This document shows, in pieces, positions 28,473-36,847 of a stretch of DNA of 64,000 bases (position 1 is its first letter; each line of letters starts with the position of its first letter). The stretch is from CAVQBL01 sp963710715 (GTDB lineage: Bacteria; Pseudomonadota; Gammaproteobacteria; DSM-16500). The translations under genes and the position numbers were made by a program. A model generated the notes under the pieces. The model searched no databases and was not told the origin of the DNA. It saw only the letters and a program-made list of their open reading frames with translations. The stretch is from positions 310,001 to 374,000 of the forward strand of contig CAVQBL010000014.1 in assembly GCA_963710715.1 (NCBI GenBank), written 5' to 3'.

Positions 28473-29624
28473 TCATTTACTGTGCTTATGGCGGACCCAT
28501 AGCGGTATTTCTATTTCATTAGCTTTAATTGTCCCTACTTCTAAGGGTGTTATCACAGAAATATCCTCATATTCCTTTGCATTCTCAAGGCCATTCTTAT
28601 TTAAAACATCAATAATAAGACGCCTGAGACCCTCTTGACCTCCTTTTGCAAACCAGAGAGTAGCATCATCCTCATACTTATGGTCTCGTAACGCGAGAAG
28701 TAGCATTTTACCTAAATCACCTTTTGCTTCTGCTCTTAATTTCTCAATGTATTGATCAGGTTTCCTAATCACATCAAGGCAAAAATGAGCTAGATAATAT
28801 GATGATTGCGCAGGACCCTCCAATTTTTTGTTTTTATTTGCTGCTTCAATTGCTGCTACTATTGGTGCTATTATTCTTGCTTCTGCACAATCTTCCAATG
28901 CTTTTCCTTCCTTTGCTGCTGCTATTGCTGCTTCTACTGCTGCGTCTCTTGCGTCTCCTATTTTTATAAGGAAAGCAGTAAGTTCTTTAATTAATGCTTG
29001 GCGTGTGTTCTCTTTTTGAGTAGCTACAAATTTTTCTGTTGTTAGTCTAATTAAAGTCGCACAAATGATTGGATAATTCTCCAGGGAGGTAAGCCACCGC
29101 ACTTTTGCAGCGTCTTTAATCAGGTCTCTTCTTTTAAATATCTGATAAAATTTGCTTTGCTCCAGCACGTCAGATAAGGCATCTATTTGAAAATTTGCTA
29201 ATGCATATTTCCAGTGTACTCTTGTTTGTACTTCTGACCAATGAAGTGAGACACTCTTGTCTTCGGGTTTTTGAGGATAAATTTCAGAATAAAGATAATG
29301 AAATTGATAGTGCACTCTACCCAATTTTACTTTTTCTTCTGGTGTCAGTTTTAATTCGGAGGTCTTTCCTAAAATCTTCTTATGAGTATCACCTAACCTT
29401 AGAGCCTCTTCTTTAGTTATTGGAGTAGTAAAACGCCCAGGTGGTTTTTTTCCTATCTTTTCCTCATAAGGTTGCTTCGAATAAACTTCATATTCTTTTT
29501 CATGCTTTTTAAGTGCACGGTTATATTTTTTAAATATAGAGTCAAACTCTGAGTTCCATTCTTTATACAATTGGTTGATTAAAGGATCGCTAAAAGGTTT
29601 GCTTCTAAAAAAACAACATAGCAT
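28473..29624 (-). CDS. Hypothetical protein, PmrA-box-linked effector candidate
   Basis: 383 residues, highly helical and charged, no recognised domain. The N-terminus starts MLCCFFRS, a paired-cysteine start that could be lipidated in a host cell. An Ala-rich segment (AAVEAAIAAAKEG, APIVAAIEAANK) lies at about 235-280. The downstream gph is on the opposite strand. A clear CTTAAG-N5-CTTAAG box and TATAAT -10 precede it, with GAGG before the ATG. Secretion is inferred only. Confidence 0.7.
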   Translation of the reverse strand: MLCCFFRSKPFSDPLINQLYKEWNSEFDSIFKKYNRALKKHEKEYEVYSKQPYEEKIGKKPPGRFTTPITKEEALRLGDTHKKILGKTSELKLTPEEKVKLGRVHYQFHYLYSEIYPQKPEDKSVSLHWSEVQTRVHWKYALANFQIDALSDVLEQSKFYQIFKRRDLIKDAAKVRWLTSLENYPIICATLIRLTTEKFVATQKENTRQALIKELTAFLIKIGDARDAAVEAAIAAAKEGKALEDCAEARIIAPIVAAIEAANKNKKLEGPAQSSYYLAHFCLDVIRKPDQYIEKLRAEAKGDLGKMLLLALRDHKYEDDATLWFAKGGQEGLRRLIIDVLNKNGLENAKEYEDISVITPLEVGTIKANEIEIPLWVRHKHSK

Positions 29625-29649
29625 ATTATTTTTCCTCGAATGAAGCTTA

Positions 29650-29683
29650 ATTATACATAGCTTATTCTTAAGGTTTTCTTAAG
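29650..29683 (-). promoter_or_regulatory. PmrA/QseB-type box and -10 for the 383-aa gene
   Basis: On the minus strand: CTTAAG (29683-29678), AAAAC, CTTAAG (29672-29667), 11 bases, TATAAT (29655-29650). The gene starts 26 bases further on. Same architecture as at 22559 and 45891. Confidence 0.72.
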
Positions 29684-29691
29684 ATATCAAA

Positions 29692-29765
29692 GGGGTTCAA
29701 GTACAAAATTGGCAAGGTAATCTAAAACAAACCACAAACCTATACCATGTTTGTACTTGAATCCC
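29692..29765 (+). terminator. Long-loop hairpin followed by T-run, orphan
   Basis: Arms 29692-29707 and 29750-29765 (GGGGTTCAAGTACAAA and its reverse complement with one mismatch) enclose 42 bases and are followed by seven T. It lies between two divergent genes, so it terminates neither. It could end a short plus-strand RNA, or be a repeat. Confidence 0.4.
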
Positions 29766-29833
29766 TTTTTTTATTAGGATTTTCAGTGTATTATTTAAAC
29801 TATTTTCTTAAAACATTACATTGTGAGGACAAT

Positions 29834-30612
29834 ATGCAATCAGCCCCAAGAAAGAACAATCAAGAAGCGCCGCTGACGATAAAGAGACAGTTTATTCATT
29901 AGAAAAAGACTTAGGAATCCTCAATAATTTTATTAATACAGCCGAACAAGAATATGAAAAAATTAAATCTCTTCTTAAAAAATATCCACGATCGGCAACT
30001 GTTCTCCGTACTGTGAGTAGCATTGGCTTCATTATTTCAGGAATCTTCCTTGGAGTTAGTACTCCAAAAAAGATAGAAATTGACAACCAGATCGGTGATT
30101 TAAGCAGATGTCAAGAGGGAATAACAAGTATTGAACAACTCTGCAAGCAGGACAATGATCTAACTAATTCTATGCTTGGTAGTATTTTAGGATTGAGTGC
30201 AAGCTATTCGATACTTGTGGTGTTAGGCTTTATCTCCTATCAATCACGAAAAAGAAAAGATAAGATTGATTTATCACTCCTGGCTAATCATGATGATATA
30301 AAAAATGAAGCGCAACAATTGTTTGCTCACTTTAATGAAAGATACAACGGTTCTAGTCCGTTCGCTAAATTTAATATCCGTAGCGCATTAAGCCCCTTTC
30401 TAAATGAAGTAAAGGAAGTTAGAAAGCAACTTATCAATAAAATAGAACAACTCAAGCGTGCGCCACAGCGGGAGAGTGGCGTATCTATCGAGGAAATAAA
30501 AGAAGAAGCGCCAAGATTAAGCCACGCGCTGATTTCCTTCCTCAACCGAGGAAGAACAGCGCCTCCTTCGCCCGATAATGAGCCACAATTAGGTCGAAGA
30601 AAAAGTTTTTGA
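29834..30612 (+). pseudogene. Two-helix membrane protein gene with a 5' frameshift
   Basis: An ATG at 29834 with a strong GTGAGGA site opens a frame that stops after 22 codons. The long frame that follows, open from 29827 to the stop at 30612, has no ATG, GTG or TTG before GTG 30013. A one-base change near 29865-29875 would join them into ~258 residues. The product has a charged N-terminal helix, two membrane segments (GFIISGIFLGV; ILGLSASYSILVVLGFI) and a charged tail ending in a Pro/Arg-rich segment. No family recognised. Translation from GTG 30013 (199 residues) is the alternative. Confidence 0.6.
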
Positions 30613-30932
30613 TAACTGTTCAGCGATTGCCACTGACCTAATCATGAACGAGCCAGTATGCGTTTTTGGAAACACAATTGGCAGCTTGCGTTTGGCAGCC
30701 TTGAAAAAAATTACATAAAGAGTTTTTAATCACGAAAGATTTGATTGAATGACATTAATTGATACTAAATGCGGTTTTACCTTCAGTAACCATAGGCTTT
30801 TTATTCCTATTTAGGGTGGGCGCAGCGTGCCCACCATTTCATTATGGTTCTACCATCTAGGCCTCGTCATTGCAAACCCTGCCACTCGATATTTACCGCT
30901 ACTTCGATTAACTCATCAGACCTGGTCAATAT
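30613..30932. other. Intergenic stretch with repeat remnants
   Basis: No gene seen. Contains a GGTGGGC/GCCCACC hairpin (30815-30835) and a short remnant of the dispersed CGTCATTGC repeat near 30865. Confidence 0.5.
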
Positions 30933-31367
30933 TTAATAAACAGAAGTAGGTATATTGTAAGAAGAAGGGGCTGATGGAGGTACATTTTCCTTTTTTTCCT
31001 GAGCAAAAAAGTCTATATGTGGCTTTGAAGATGATACATTTGATTGAGGAGAAGAAACAATTCGCTTGTTAGTATAAACCTCGTTAGATAAGATCTCCTG
31101 ATTCGTATTTAGCACTTTTAATAACCGCTGGAAGTCACCCGCAGTGACTGTTAGTTTTTCTCCTTCTGACTTAACATCAATTTCTAAACCTTGTTCCCCA
31201 TCAAGCGCTGAAGAATCACCAATAGTGTTTATTAAATTACAAAGATAGTTAGCATCTTTTTCGTTTTTAGTAACCAGGATCATAGGAAGCTGATTTACAA
31301 TCTTAGCAAACATAATTTTACATATTAATGAGTTTTGTATTGCGGTGCTTACAGTAACCTTGTGCAT
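30933..31367 (-). CDS. Hypothetical protein with Pro/Ser-rich tail carrying a PSAP motif
   Basis: 144 residues. Residues 1-95 look like a small alpha/beta domain (MILVTKNEKDANYLCNLI; EIDVKSEGEKLTVTAGDFQRLLKVL). The last ~50 are Ser/Pro-rich and disordered, with VPPSAPSSY near the end. ATG 31367 has GGAG 7 bases upstream; an in-frame ATG lies at 31379. It is 58-70 bases from the lyase-like gene upstream and may share its promoter. No family recognised. Confidence 0.6.
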   Translation of the reverse strand: MHKVTVSTAIQNSLICKIMFAKIVNQLPMILVTKNEKDANYLCNLINTIGDSSALDGEQGLEIDVKSEGEKLTVTAGDFQRLLKVLNTNQEILSNEVYTNKRIVSSPQSNVSSSKPHIDFFAQEKKENVPPSAPSSYNIPTSVY

Positions 31368-31437
31368 GATATACTCCATGTGCGATGAAATGCATACTAC
31401 TGATAAGTATAAAGTACTATACTATCACAATTACATC

Positions 31438-32202
31438 TCAAATTTTCATTTTATTTAAGACAAGCGAAACTGTTGTATCCAACCCCTCTCCCTTAGGCTG
31501 CTGCTGGCCTGGTACATTAATTTCAATCTTATCATTGGGATCAATCAAACCATTCTCATTATAACTTTTTGCTTTATCACTTCGAATATACTTTCCTTTG
31601 GAATCTCCATCATGTCGATAACTTAAGTAATTACTACCAGGAATAAGCTTGCTACTCGTCAATAATGGCCTACGTCCCGATTTCACATCATTATCTTTGA
31701 GTGCTTGAGTAATTTCTGTAAGTATTGCTTGCCATTCTTTATCAGGATCCTTGAATTGGTAAATAGTGATTTGTTTGCCGAAGTTATCCTCATCTGTGCA
31801 TTGTTTATTAGCTACTTTCGTACAATTAATCTTATGCTCTATCAGAATAGGTAAAATGACATTCCATCCCTTAGCTAAATTACTCATATCAGAGTCATCA
31901 ATTGAAACATGGATTTTCCATCCCACATCAACTCTTTTTTGACCTCGCCCACCTTTTACATTACCAAAGGTAATAAAGTTTTTGTCCATAGAAAAACTAC
32001 AAAACTCATTGTCTGGATTGCTGCGCAACTTGCCATCTTGTATTTCTTGATAGCTAAACATGGCTATGAGCTTTTGCAAAGGCTTATCTTCTTTAGTGTC
32101 GAGATTAGGACTCGCAGCAGCGGAGGAGCTGACTGGATTCGTAGAGAGAGATTCAGTAACTTGCACAGTGGATGATGTCTTTGGTTTCCTAGGCGATGAC
32201 AT
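31438..32202 (-). CDS. OspF/SpvC/LanL-type phosphothreonine (phosphoserine) lyase-like protein
   Basis: 254 residues: a disordered Ser/Thr-rich N-terminus (1-40) and one domain. GWKIHVSI gives Lys96 and His98, matching SpvC Lys104/His106. CTKV gives Lys129 at the place of catalytic Lys136. GKQITIY matches the FTLY strand region, and NYLSYR gives Arg196 like SpvC Arg213, with Arg207 like Arg220. The same pattern (WKIHVS...GK.(I/V)T.Y...YYRYG) marks the lyase domain of LanL/LanKC lanthipeptide synthetases, but kinase and cyclase parts are absent here. Likely reaction: beta-elimination of phosphate from phospho-Thr/Ser. Host MAP kinases are a guess. Confidence 0.72.
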   Translation of the reverse strand: MSSPRKPKTSSTVQVTESLSTNPVSSSAAASPNLDTKEDKPLQKLIAMFSYQEIQDGKLRSNPDNEFCSFSMDKNFITFGNVKGGRGQKRVDVGWKIHVSIDDSDMSNLAKGWNVILPILIEHKINCTKVANKQCTDEDNFGKQITIYQFKDPDKEWQAILTEITQALKDNDVKSGRRPLLTSSKLIPGSNYLSYRHDGDSKGKYIRSDKAKSYNENGLIDPNDKIEINVPGQQQPKGEGLDTTVSLVLNKMKI

Positions 32203-32278
32203 AGCTTTACCTATAAGTATTTAATTTTCTCTCTTTTAATTATAGCTAAAACCCTTGCATAAAAAACTATTGATTTTA

Positions 32279-32917
32279 TTACGATTTTTCCAGAATTTGT
32301 TCCGATGTCACTAATTTAACACCGACACTTTGCATTTCTCGAAATGCATAGTCAGTATCACCTGGAGCTAATTCAACTCCGCGACACGCATCTTGAATCA
32401 CATGCACATTAAAACCCAGATGCGCTGCATCGAGACAGGAATATTTTACGCAATAATCCGTTGCTAAGCCCATGATATAAATTTCTTTTACATTTTGCGC
32501 TTGCAAATAATTCGCGAGACCCGTTTCACGTAAATGTGCATTATCAAAAAATGCGCTATAGCTATCGATCGTTTTATCTACGCCTTTAAAAAAAACTTTA
32601 TGCACGTGACTGGTGTCCAGCTCAGGGTGAAACTCTGCACCTTGACTGTCTTGTACACAATGATCGGGCCATAAAATTTGTGAAATATCTCGCACTAAAA
32701 TAATATCCCCTACTTTGTATCCTGGATGATTGGATGCAAAACTCATATGATCTTTTGGATGCCAATCTTTAGTCGCTACCACTACATCAAAATAAGGCTG
32801 CAATTGATTCGCGAGTGGGACAACCGCATCACCTTCAGCAACTGCTAGGTTACCACCTTCGCAAAAATCATTTTGTAAATCCACCAGGATGAGGGCAGTT
32901 TTGTTCTTGAGGGCCAT
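32279..32917 (-). CDS. pncA: Nicotinamidase
   Basis: 212 residues. LILVDLQNDFCEGGNLAV carries catalytic Asp, TKDWHPKDHMSF the metal-binding His residues, a Lys in FKGVD, and the nucleophile Cys lies in GLATDYCVKYS. It converts nicotinamide to nicotinate for NAD salvage. AAAGGA lies 8 bases before ATG 32917. Twin palindromes upstream may bind a repressor. nadE is encoded nearby at 34046. Confidence 0.95.
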   Translation of the reverse strand: MALKNKTALILVDLQNDFCEGGNLAVAEGDAVVPLANQLQPYFDVVVATKDWHPKDHMSFASNHPGYKVGDIILVRDISQILWPDHCVQDSQGAEFHPELDTSHVHKVFFKGVDKTIDSYSAFFDNAHLRETGLANYLQAQNVKEIYIMGLATDYCVKYSCLDAAHLGFNVHVIQDACRGVELAPGDTDYAFREMQSVGVKLVTSEQILEKS

Positions 32918-32948
32918 TTGGGTATTCCTTTCAGTAATATTTATGCAA

Positions 32949-32997
32949 AAACAGACGTCTATTTTATCATTAATAATGTAAAAACAGACGGCTGTTT
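32949..32997. promoter_or_regulatory. Twin 16-bp palindromes upstream of pncA
   Basis: Two near-perfect palindromes, AAACAGACGTCTATTT (32949-32964) and AAACAGACGGCTGTTT (32982-32997), lie 33 bases apart, about three helical turns, and 32 bases upstream of pncA. They are a likely dimeric repressor operator pair. The regulator is not known. Confidence 0.55.
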
Positions 32998-33066
32998 TGT
33001 TGACAAAAATCAAACAATACATTATATTTTAATAGGTTACGCATTTATCCTCAATAAGGACCAATA

Positions 33067-33138
33067 ATGGAGCGAGCTTTACTAAGCTATCTTAAAAACT
33101 GGTTAACCTCAACTGACCGTAAACCCTTGGTTATTTAA
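33067..33138 (+). pseudogene. N-terminal remnant of a DUF4143-type AAA ATPase
   Basis: 23 codons with an AAGGA site. The peptide runs to DRKPLVI and stops, just where family members continue with the IRGARQVGKT Walker A. It looks like the leftover start of a lost ATPase gene immediately before ygfZ. Confidence 0.4.
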
Positions 33139-33148
33139 ATCACGAAAC

Positions 33149-34039
33149 ATGACAATAAACGCACTTGCCGACCTCTCTCATTTAGGCTTATTAAAAATTG
33201 CTGGCAACGATGCCAAAAAATTTTTACAAGGCCAACTGACGTGTAACCTTGAAGAGATTTCACCCACACAAACGCGCCTCGCGGCACATTGTAATCCGCA
33301 AGGGCGCATGATAAGTTTATTTCGGCTGCTGTTTTACCGAGAAAGCTATTATTTACAAATGCCGCAAGAATCCATTCAAATAGCGCTGAATGGATTAAAA
33401 AAATATGCCGTGTTTTTCAAAACAGCCATGGACAATGCCAGTGACACTCTGATTCGTATTGGATATTGCGGCAATCAATTACGCGATTTTATTGCGACTC
33501 TTCCCGAACATGCTGATGAAGCAGTTTACACTCACGATTTACTTATTATTAAACTACCCGGGAACACACCTCGTTATGAAATACTCGGTGAATTCTCACC
33601 CGTTTCAGCGCTATGGGAAAAACTCGCCACCACTGCATCTTGTATTTCAAATGATGCATGGAAATATTTTGACATCGCTGCACACATTGCAGCACTGTAT
33701 CCGGAAACGGTAGAAAAATTTCTGCCCCATGAAATTAATTTAGACGTACTAAACGGCATCAGTTTTAATAAAGGTTGTTATACGGGCCAAGAAATCATTG
33801 CACGCATGCAGTATCGCGGCAAACTTAAAAATCGTTTATATCGAGCGAGAGTTACATCAAATATGGCACCCGAGCGAGGAAGTAATATTTATCGTGACAC
33901 AGAAATTGCTGGCAGTATCGTTGACTACTGTCAAATAGGCTATAATAATTATGAAATGCTTGTTATCGCTCAAGAGGTGGATATCAAAACAAATTCACTG
34001 GTCTTGAACCAAGCGCCAATAGAATACCTAGATGGATAA
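33149..34039 (+). CDS. ygfZ: tRNA-modifying/folate-binding protein YgfZ
   Basis: 296 residues with the GcvT-like fold and the YgfZ signature KGCYTGQEIIARMQYRGK near residue 210. It acts with folate in the repair or assembly of iron-sulphur enzymes such as MiaB. Six bases separate it from nadE. Confidence 0.94.
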   Translation: MTINALADLSHLGLLKIAGNDAKKFLQGQLTCNLEEISPTQTRLAAHCNPQGRMISLFRLLFYRESYYLQMPQESIQIALNGLKKYAVFFKTAMDNASDTLIRIGYCGNQLRDFIATLPEHADEAVYTHDLLIIKLPGNTPRYEILGEFSPVSALWEKLATTASCISNDAWKYFDIAAHIAALYPETVEKFLPHEINLDVLNGISFNKGCYTGQEIIARMQYRGKLKNRLYRARVTSNMAPERGSNIYRDTEIAGSIVDYCQIGYNNYEMLVIAQEVDIKTNSLVLNQAPIEYLDG

Positions 34040-34045
34040 AGATAC

Positions 34046-35668
34046 ATGTCAAAAAAATTACGTATTGTTATTGCCCAGCTCAATCTATTTGTAGGTGATA
34101 TTCAAGGAAACTTGAATAAGCTGATGCAAGCGGCAAAAACTGCGCGCGATACTATGACTGCTGATGTTATCGTATTCCCAGAATTAAGCATTACTGGATA
34201 TTTGCCAGAAGATTTACTATTCCGTAAAGCATTTATTGATGAATCCAATGCAGCTGTCGAAAAATTCAAAGCAGAAATACAAAATATTTATTGTTTAGTG
34301 GGACACCCTCACGCCACCTCTCAAGGTTTATATAATTCTTGTTCCTTAATTTATAATGGCACTATTCTTGGTAGATATGCTAAACAACATTTACCGAATT
34401 ATGGTGTATTTGACGAAGACCGTTATTTTATTCCTGGAAATTCACCCTGCGTGATTCCAATTAATGGCACTCCTGTTGGCATCGTCATTTGCGAAGATTT
34501 GTGGCACGTCGGTCCCTGTCAACAAGCCGCGAATCAAGGCGCGCGTATTATTTTATCGCCTAATGCATCACCATTTGAAATTAATAAAGATGAACAACGT
34601 CAAAGCACATTGATTAAGCGCGCAAAGTCCACCCATGTTCCTATTGTTTATGTCAATTGTGTCGGTGGACAAGACGAATTAGTGTTTGATGGCGGTTCAA
34701 TGGTCATCGATGCGGAAGGAAAAATTTGCCAACACGCTGGATTTTTCCATGAAGTTCTGTTGCCAACCGATTTTGAAATTACTAGTACCCAAACCCAGGT
34801 CAGTGCAACAACTATTTCATTACCCAGTGAAGATCAAAAAATTTATGATTGCTTAGTGCTAGGCGTACGTGACTACATTGAAAAAAATCGCTTTCCCGGT
34901 GTATTGGTTGGTGTATCCGGCGGCATCGATTCTGCACTCACTCTTGCTATTGCAGTCGATGCATTAGGAAAAGATCGCGTTAAAGCAGTGATGATGCCTT
35001 CGCGTTATACGGCTAATATTAGCGTGGAAGACTCCAAATTATTGATTAAAAATTTAGGTGTCGCTCATGAAACAATTTCCATTGAACCCGCTTTTAAAAG
35101 TTTCCTCGAGACATTAGCACCTTCTTTTGCAGGAAAAAAACCAGATATCACCGAAGAAAATATTCAATCACGTTGCCGTGGTTTAATTCTTATGGCTCTT
35201 TCTAATAAAAGCGGCTATCTCGTTTTAACGACGGGTAATCGCAGTGAAATGGCTGTGGGTTATGCAACATTATATGGTGACATGGCGGGTGGTTTTGCTG
35301 TTTTAAAAGATGTGCCCAAAACATTGGTATATCGTCTTACACATTATCGCAATCAAATTAGCCCGGTTATTCCACAACGCATTATTGATCGACCACCTAC
35401 CGCTGAGTTAGCGCCCAATCAAAAAGATGAAGACACTCTGCCACCCTACTCTACTCTCGATAAAATTCTCGCGCTTTATATCAATGAAGAACAAGGAATT
35501 GAAGATATTATCGCTCAAGGATTTGATCGCGATACCGTAATAAAAGTCGTATCGCTGATACGCAAAAGTGAATATAAACGACGCCAATCACCTTTAGGAA
35601 CTCGGATTAATCATAAAGCATTCAGTCGCGACCGCCGTTATCCTATTACGTCGGGGTTCAAGGGTTAA
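34046..35668 (+). CDS. nadE: Glutamine-dependent NAD+ synthetase
   Basis: 540 residues. The N-terminal nitrilase-type glutaminase domain (1-255) has FPELSITGY (Glu) and VICEDLWHVG (catalytic Cys). The C-terminal ATP-pyrophosphatase domain begins at GVSGGIDSALTL and includes the TTGNRSEMAVGY motif. It makes NAD from nicotinate adenine dinucleotide, ATP and glutamine. With pncA nearby this is a local NAD salvage cluster. Confidence 0.97.
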   Translation: MSKKLRIVIAQLNLFVGDIQGNLNKLMQAAKTARDTMTADVIVFPELSITGYLPEDLLFRKAFIDESNAAVEKFKAEIQNIYCLVGHPHATSQGLYNSCSLIYNGTILGRYAKQHLPNYGVFDEDRYFIPGNSPCVIPINGTPVGIVICEDLWHVGPCQQAANQGARIILSPNASPFEINKDEQRQSTLIKRAKSTHVPIVYVNCVGGQDELVFDGGSMVIDAEGKICQHAGFFHEVLLPTDFEITSTQTQVSATTISLPSEDQKIYDCLVLGVRDYIEKNRFPGVLVGVSGGIDSALTLAIAVDALGKDRVKAVMMPSRYTANISVEDSKLLIKNLGVAHETISIEPAFKSFLETLAPSFAGKKPDITEENIQSRCRGLILMALSNKSGYLVLTTGNRSEMAVGYATLYGDMAGGFAVLKDVPKTLVYRLTHYRNQISPVIPQRIIDRPPTAELAPNQKDEDTLPPYSTLDKILALYINEEQGIEDIIAQGFDRDTVIKVVSLIRKSEYKRRQSPLGTRINHKAFSRDRRYPITSGFKG

Positions 35669-35682
35669 GCGGTGTAGGAATG

Positions 35683-36624
35683 TCACCCCCTTGGCAATTG
35701 ATAATTAACCACCTCTGGCAAGTTGAGATCAAACCCTTTTCCATTCAATGGAGCAATCGCATCTTGCACATATTGTGAATTCGGATAATTATAATTTAAC
35801 ACGCGTAACGCATCACGCGCATTTTGATCTAAATGCAAATGACGATAAGATTTAACCATCATAACTAAAGCAGCTGGCATATCAGGTGAGCCCTGGTAAT
35901 GACGCACAAGCATATTGGCACGATTTGCTGAAGCAACATACGCTTGTCGACTATAATAATATTCTGCAACATGCATTTGATGATTCGCTAAAATATTACG
36001 TAAATAAATCATATATTGACGTGCTGCTGGTGCATAGCGGCTATTTGGGAAACCTCTCGCAAGTTGCGCAAAATCATTATACGATTTTTTGATTTGTGTT
36101 AAATCACGTGTTGCATAATTCACTGAAAATGCACGTTCAAGTATACCTAGGTTTTGATAATAATTTGATAAACCACGCATAAAATAAGCATAATCTACGT
36201 GAGGACTCGCTGGATAGGTATGAATATATCGATCCGCTGCCGTTTCCGCAGATAAAAATTCATCTTTCATATAATAAGCATAAATGATATGTAACTGCGC
36301 TACTTGAGCATTGCGTCCAAAAGGATATTGCGCATCCAACGCTTCAAAACGCTTTATTGCTTCAGAGTAATCTTTCTTACGTAAAGCTTCTTCCCCTTTT
36401 CGAAAAATTTGCTCCCCTGATTCCCCCTTATACATTTCAGCAGGATCGGTAGCTGTTGAGCATCCTGCTAAAACGAATAGCAACACTGTAAAAAGAAATA
36501 AAAGATGAAAGACAGAACTGGATTGCTTCGTCCCCCTGCTAAGAGCATGCAGGGGTCCTCGCAATGACGATGCGAAAAAATTTCTTATATACCCATTACA
36601 CCTCAAGATGCGAAGTTTTAACAT
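35683..36624 (-). CDS. bamD: Outer-membrane assembly lipoprotein BamD
   Basis: TPR lipoprotein of the Bam complex. The lipobox LAGC follows the hydrophobic stretch HLLFLFTVLLFVLAGC, then EQIFRKGEEALRKKDYSEAIKRFEALDAQYPFG and further TPR helices. The 5' end is odd: no ATG lies between 36624 and the signal peptide, and everything upstream of codon SSVFH reads through a dispersed repeat (36518-36569) and a 182-bp palindrome (36588-36769). The frame stays open to ATG 36777, which would give 364 residues against ~245-270 for the family. A TTG near 36564 is another option. The mature protein is unaffected. Confidence 0.9.
   Translation of the reverse strand: MLKLRILRCNGYIRNFFASSLRGPLHALSRGTKQSSSVFHLLFLFTVLLFVLAGCSTATDPAEMYKGESGEQIFRKGEEALRKKDYSEAIKRFEALDAQYPFGRNAQVAQLHIIYAYYMKDEFLSAETAADRYIHTYPASPHVDYAYFMRGLSNYYQNLGILERAFSVNYATRDLTQIKKSYNDFAQLARGFPNSRYAPAARQYMIYLRNILANHQMHVAEYYYSRQAYVASANRANMLVRHYQGSPDMPAALVMMVKSYRHLHLDQNARDALRVLNYNYPNSQYVQDAIAPLNGKGFDLNLPEVVNYQLPRG
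36518..36569. repeat. Dispersed CGTCATTGCGAG repeat inside the bamD reading frame
   Basis: 52 bases from CTGGATTGC to GCAATGACG, with a GCAGGGG/CCCCTGC-type inner hairpin. It encodes part of the n-region of the BamD signal peptide in frame. Confidence 0.8.
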
Positions 36625-36769
36625 CCAGATTACGAGAAGTTGAAACGTTTTGATTGAGAAAAATCGCAGGAATACTTGCCTGTATTTCGAGATTTTTCGA
36701 TTGAAAAACGTTTCAAATTCGATGCAAGATGGATTGTTAAAAGTCGCATCTTGAGGTGTAATGGGTATA
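36588..36769. repeat. 182-bp palindromic element between bamD and rluD
   Basis: The outer arms TATACCCATTACACCTCAAG and its exact complement lie at the two ends. Further pairing continues through GTTTTAACATCCA/TGGATTGTTAAAA and TTGAAACGTTTT/AAAACGTTTCAA to a small loop near 36665-36690. Almost the whole element can fold into one hairpin. The bamD frame runs through it. Confidence 0.85.
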
Positions 36770-36847
36770 ATTTTCATTTTGATTTATAACCTAAATAAAC
36801 TTCTATTGGGGGTGCATTGTAAACGAAAATTTGTCATGATCCTATCC

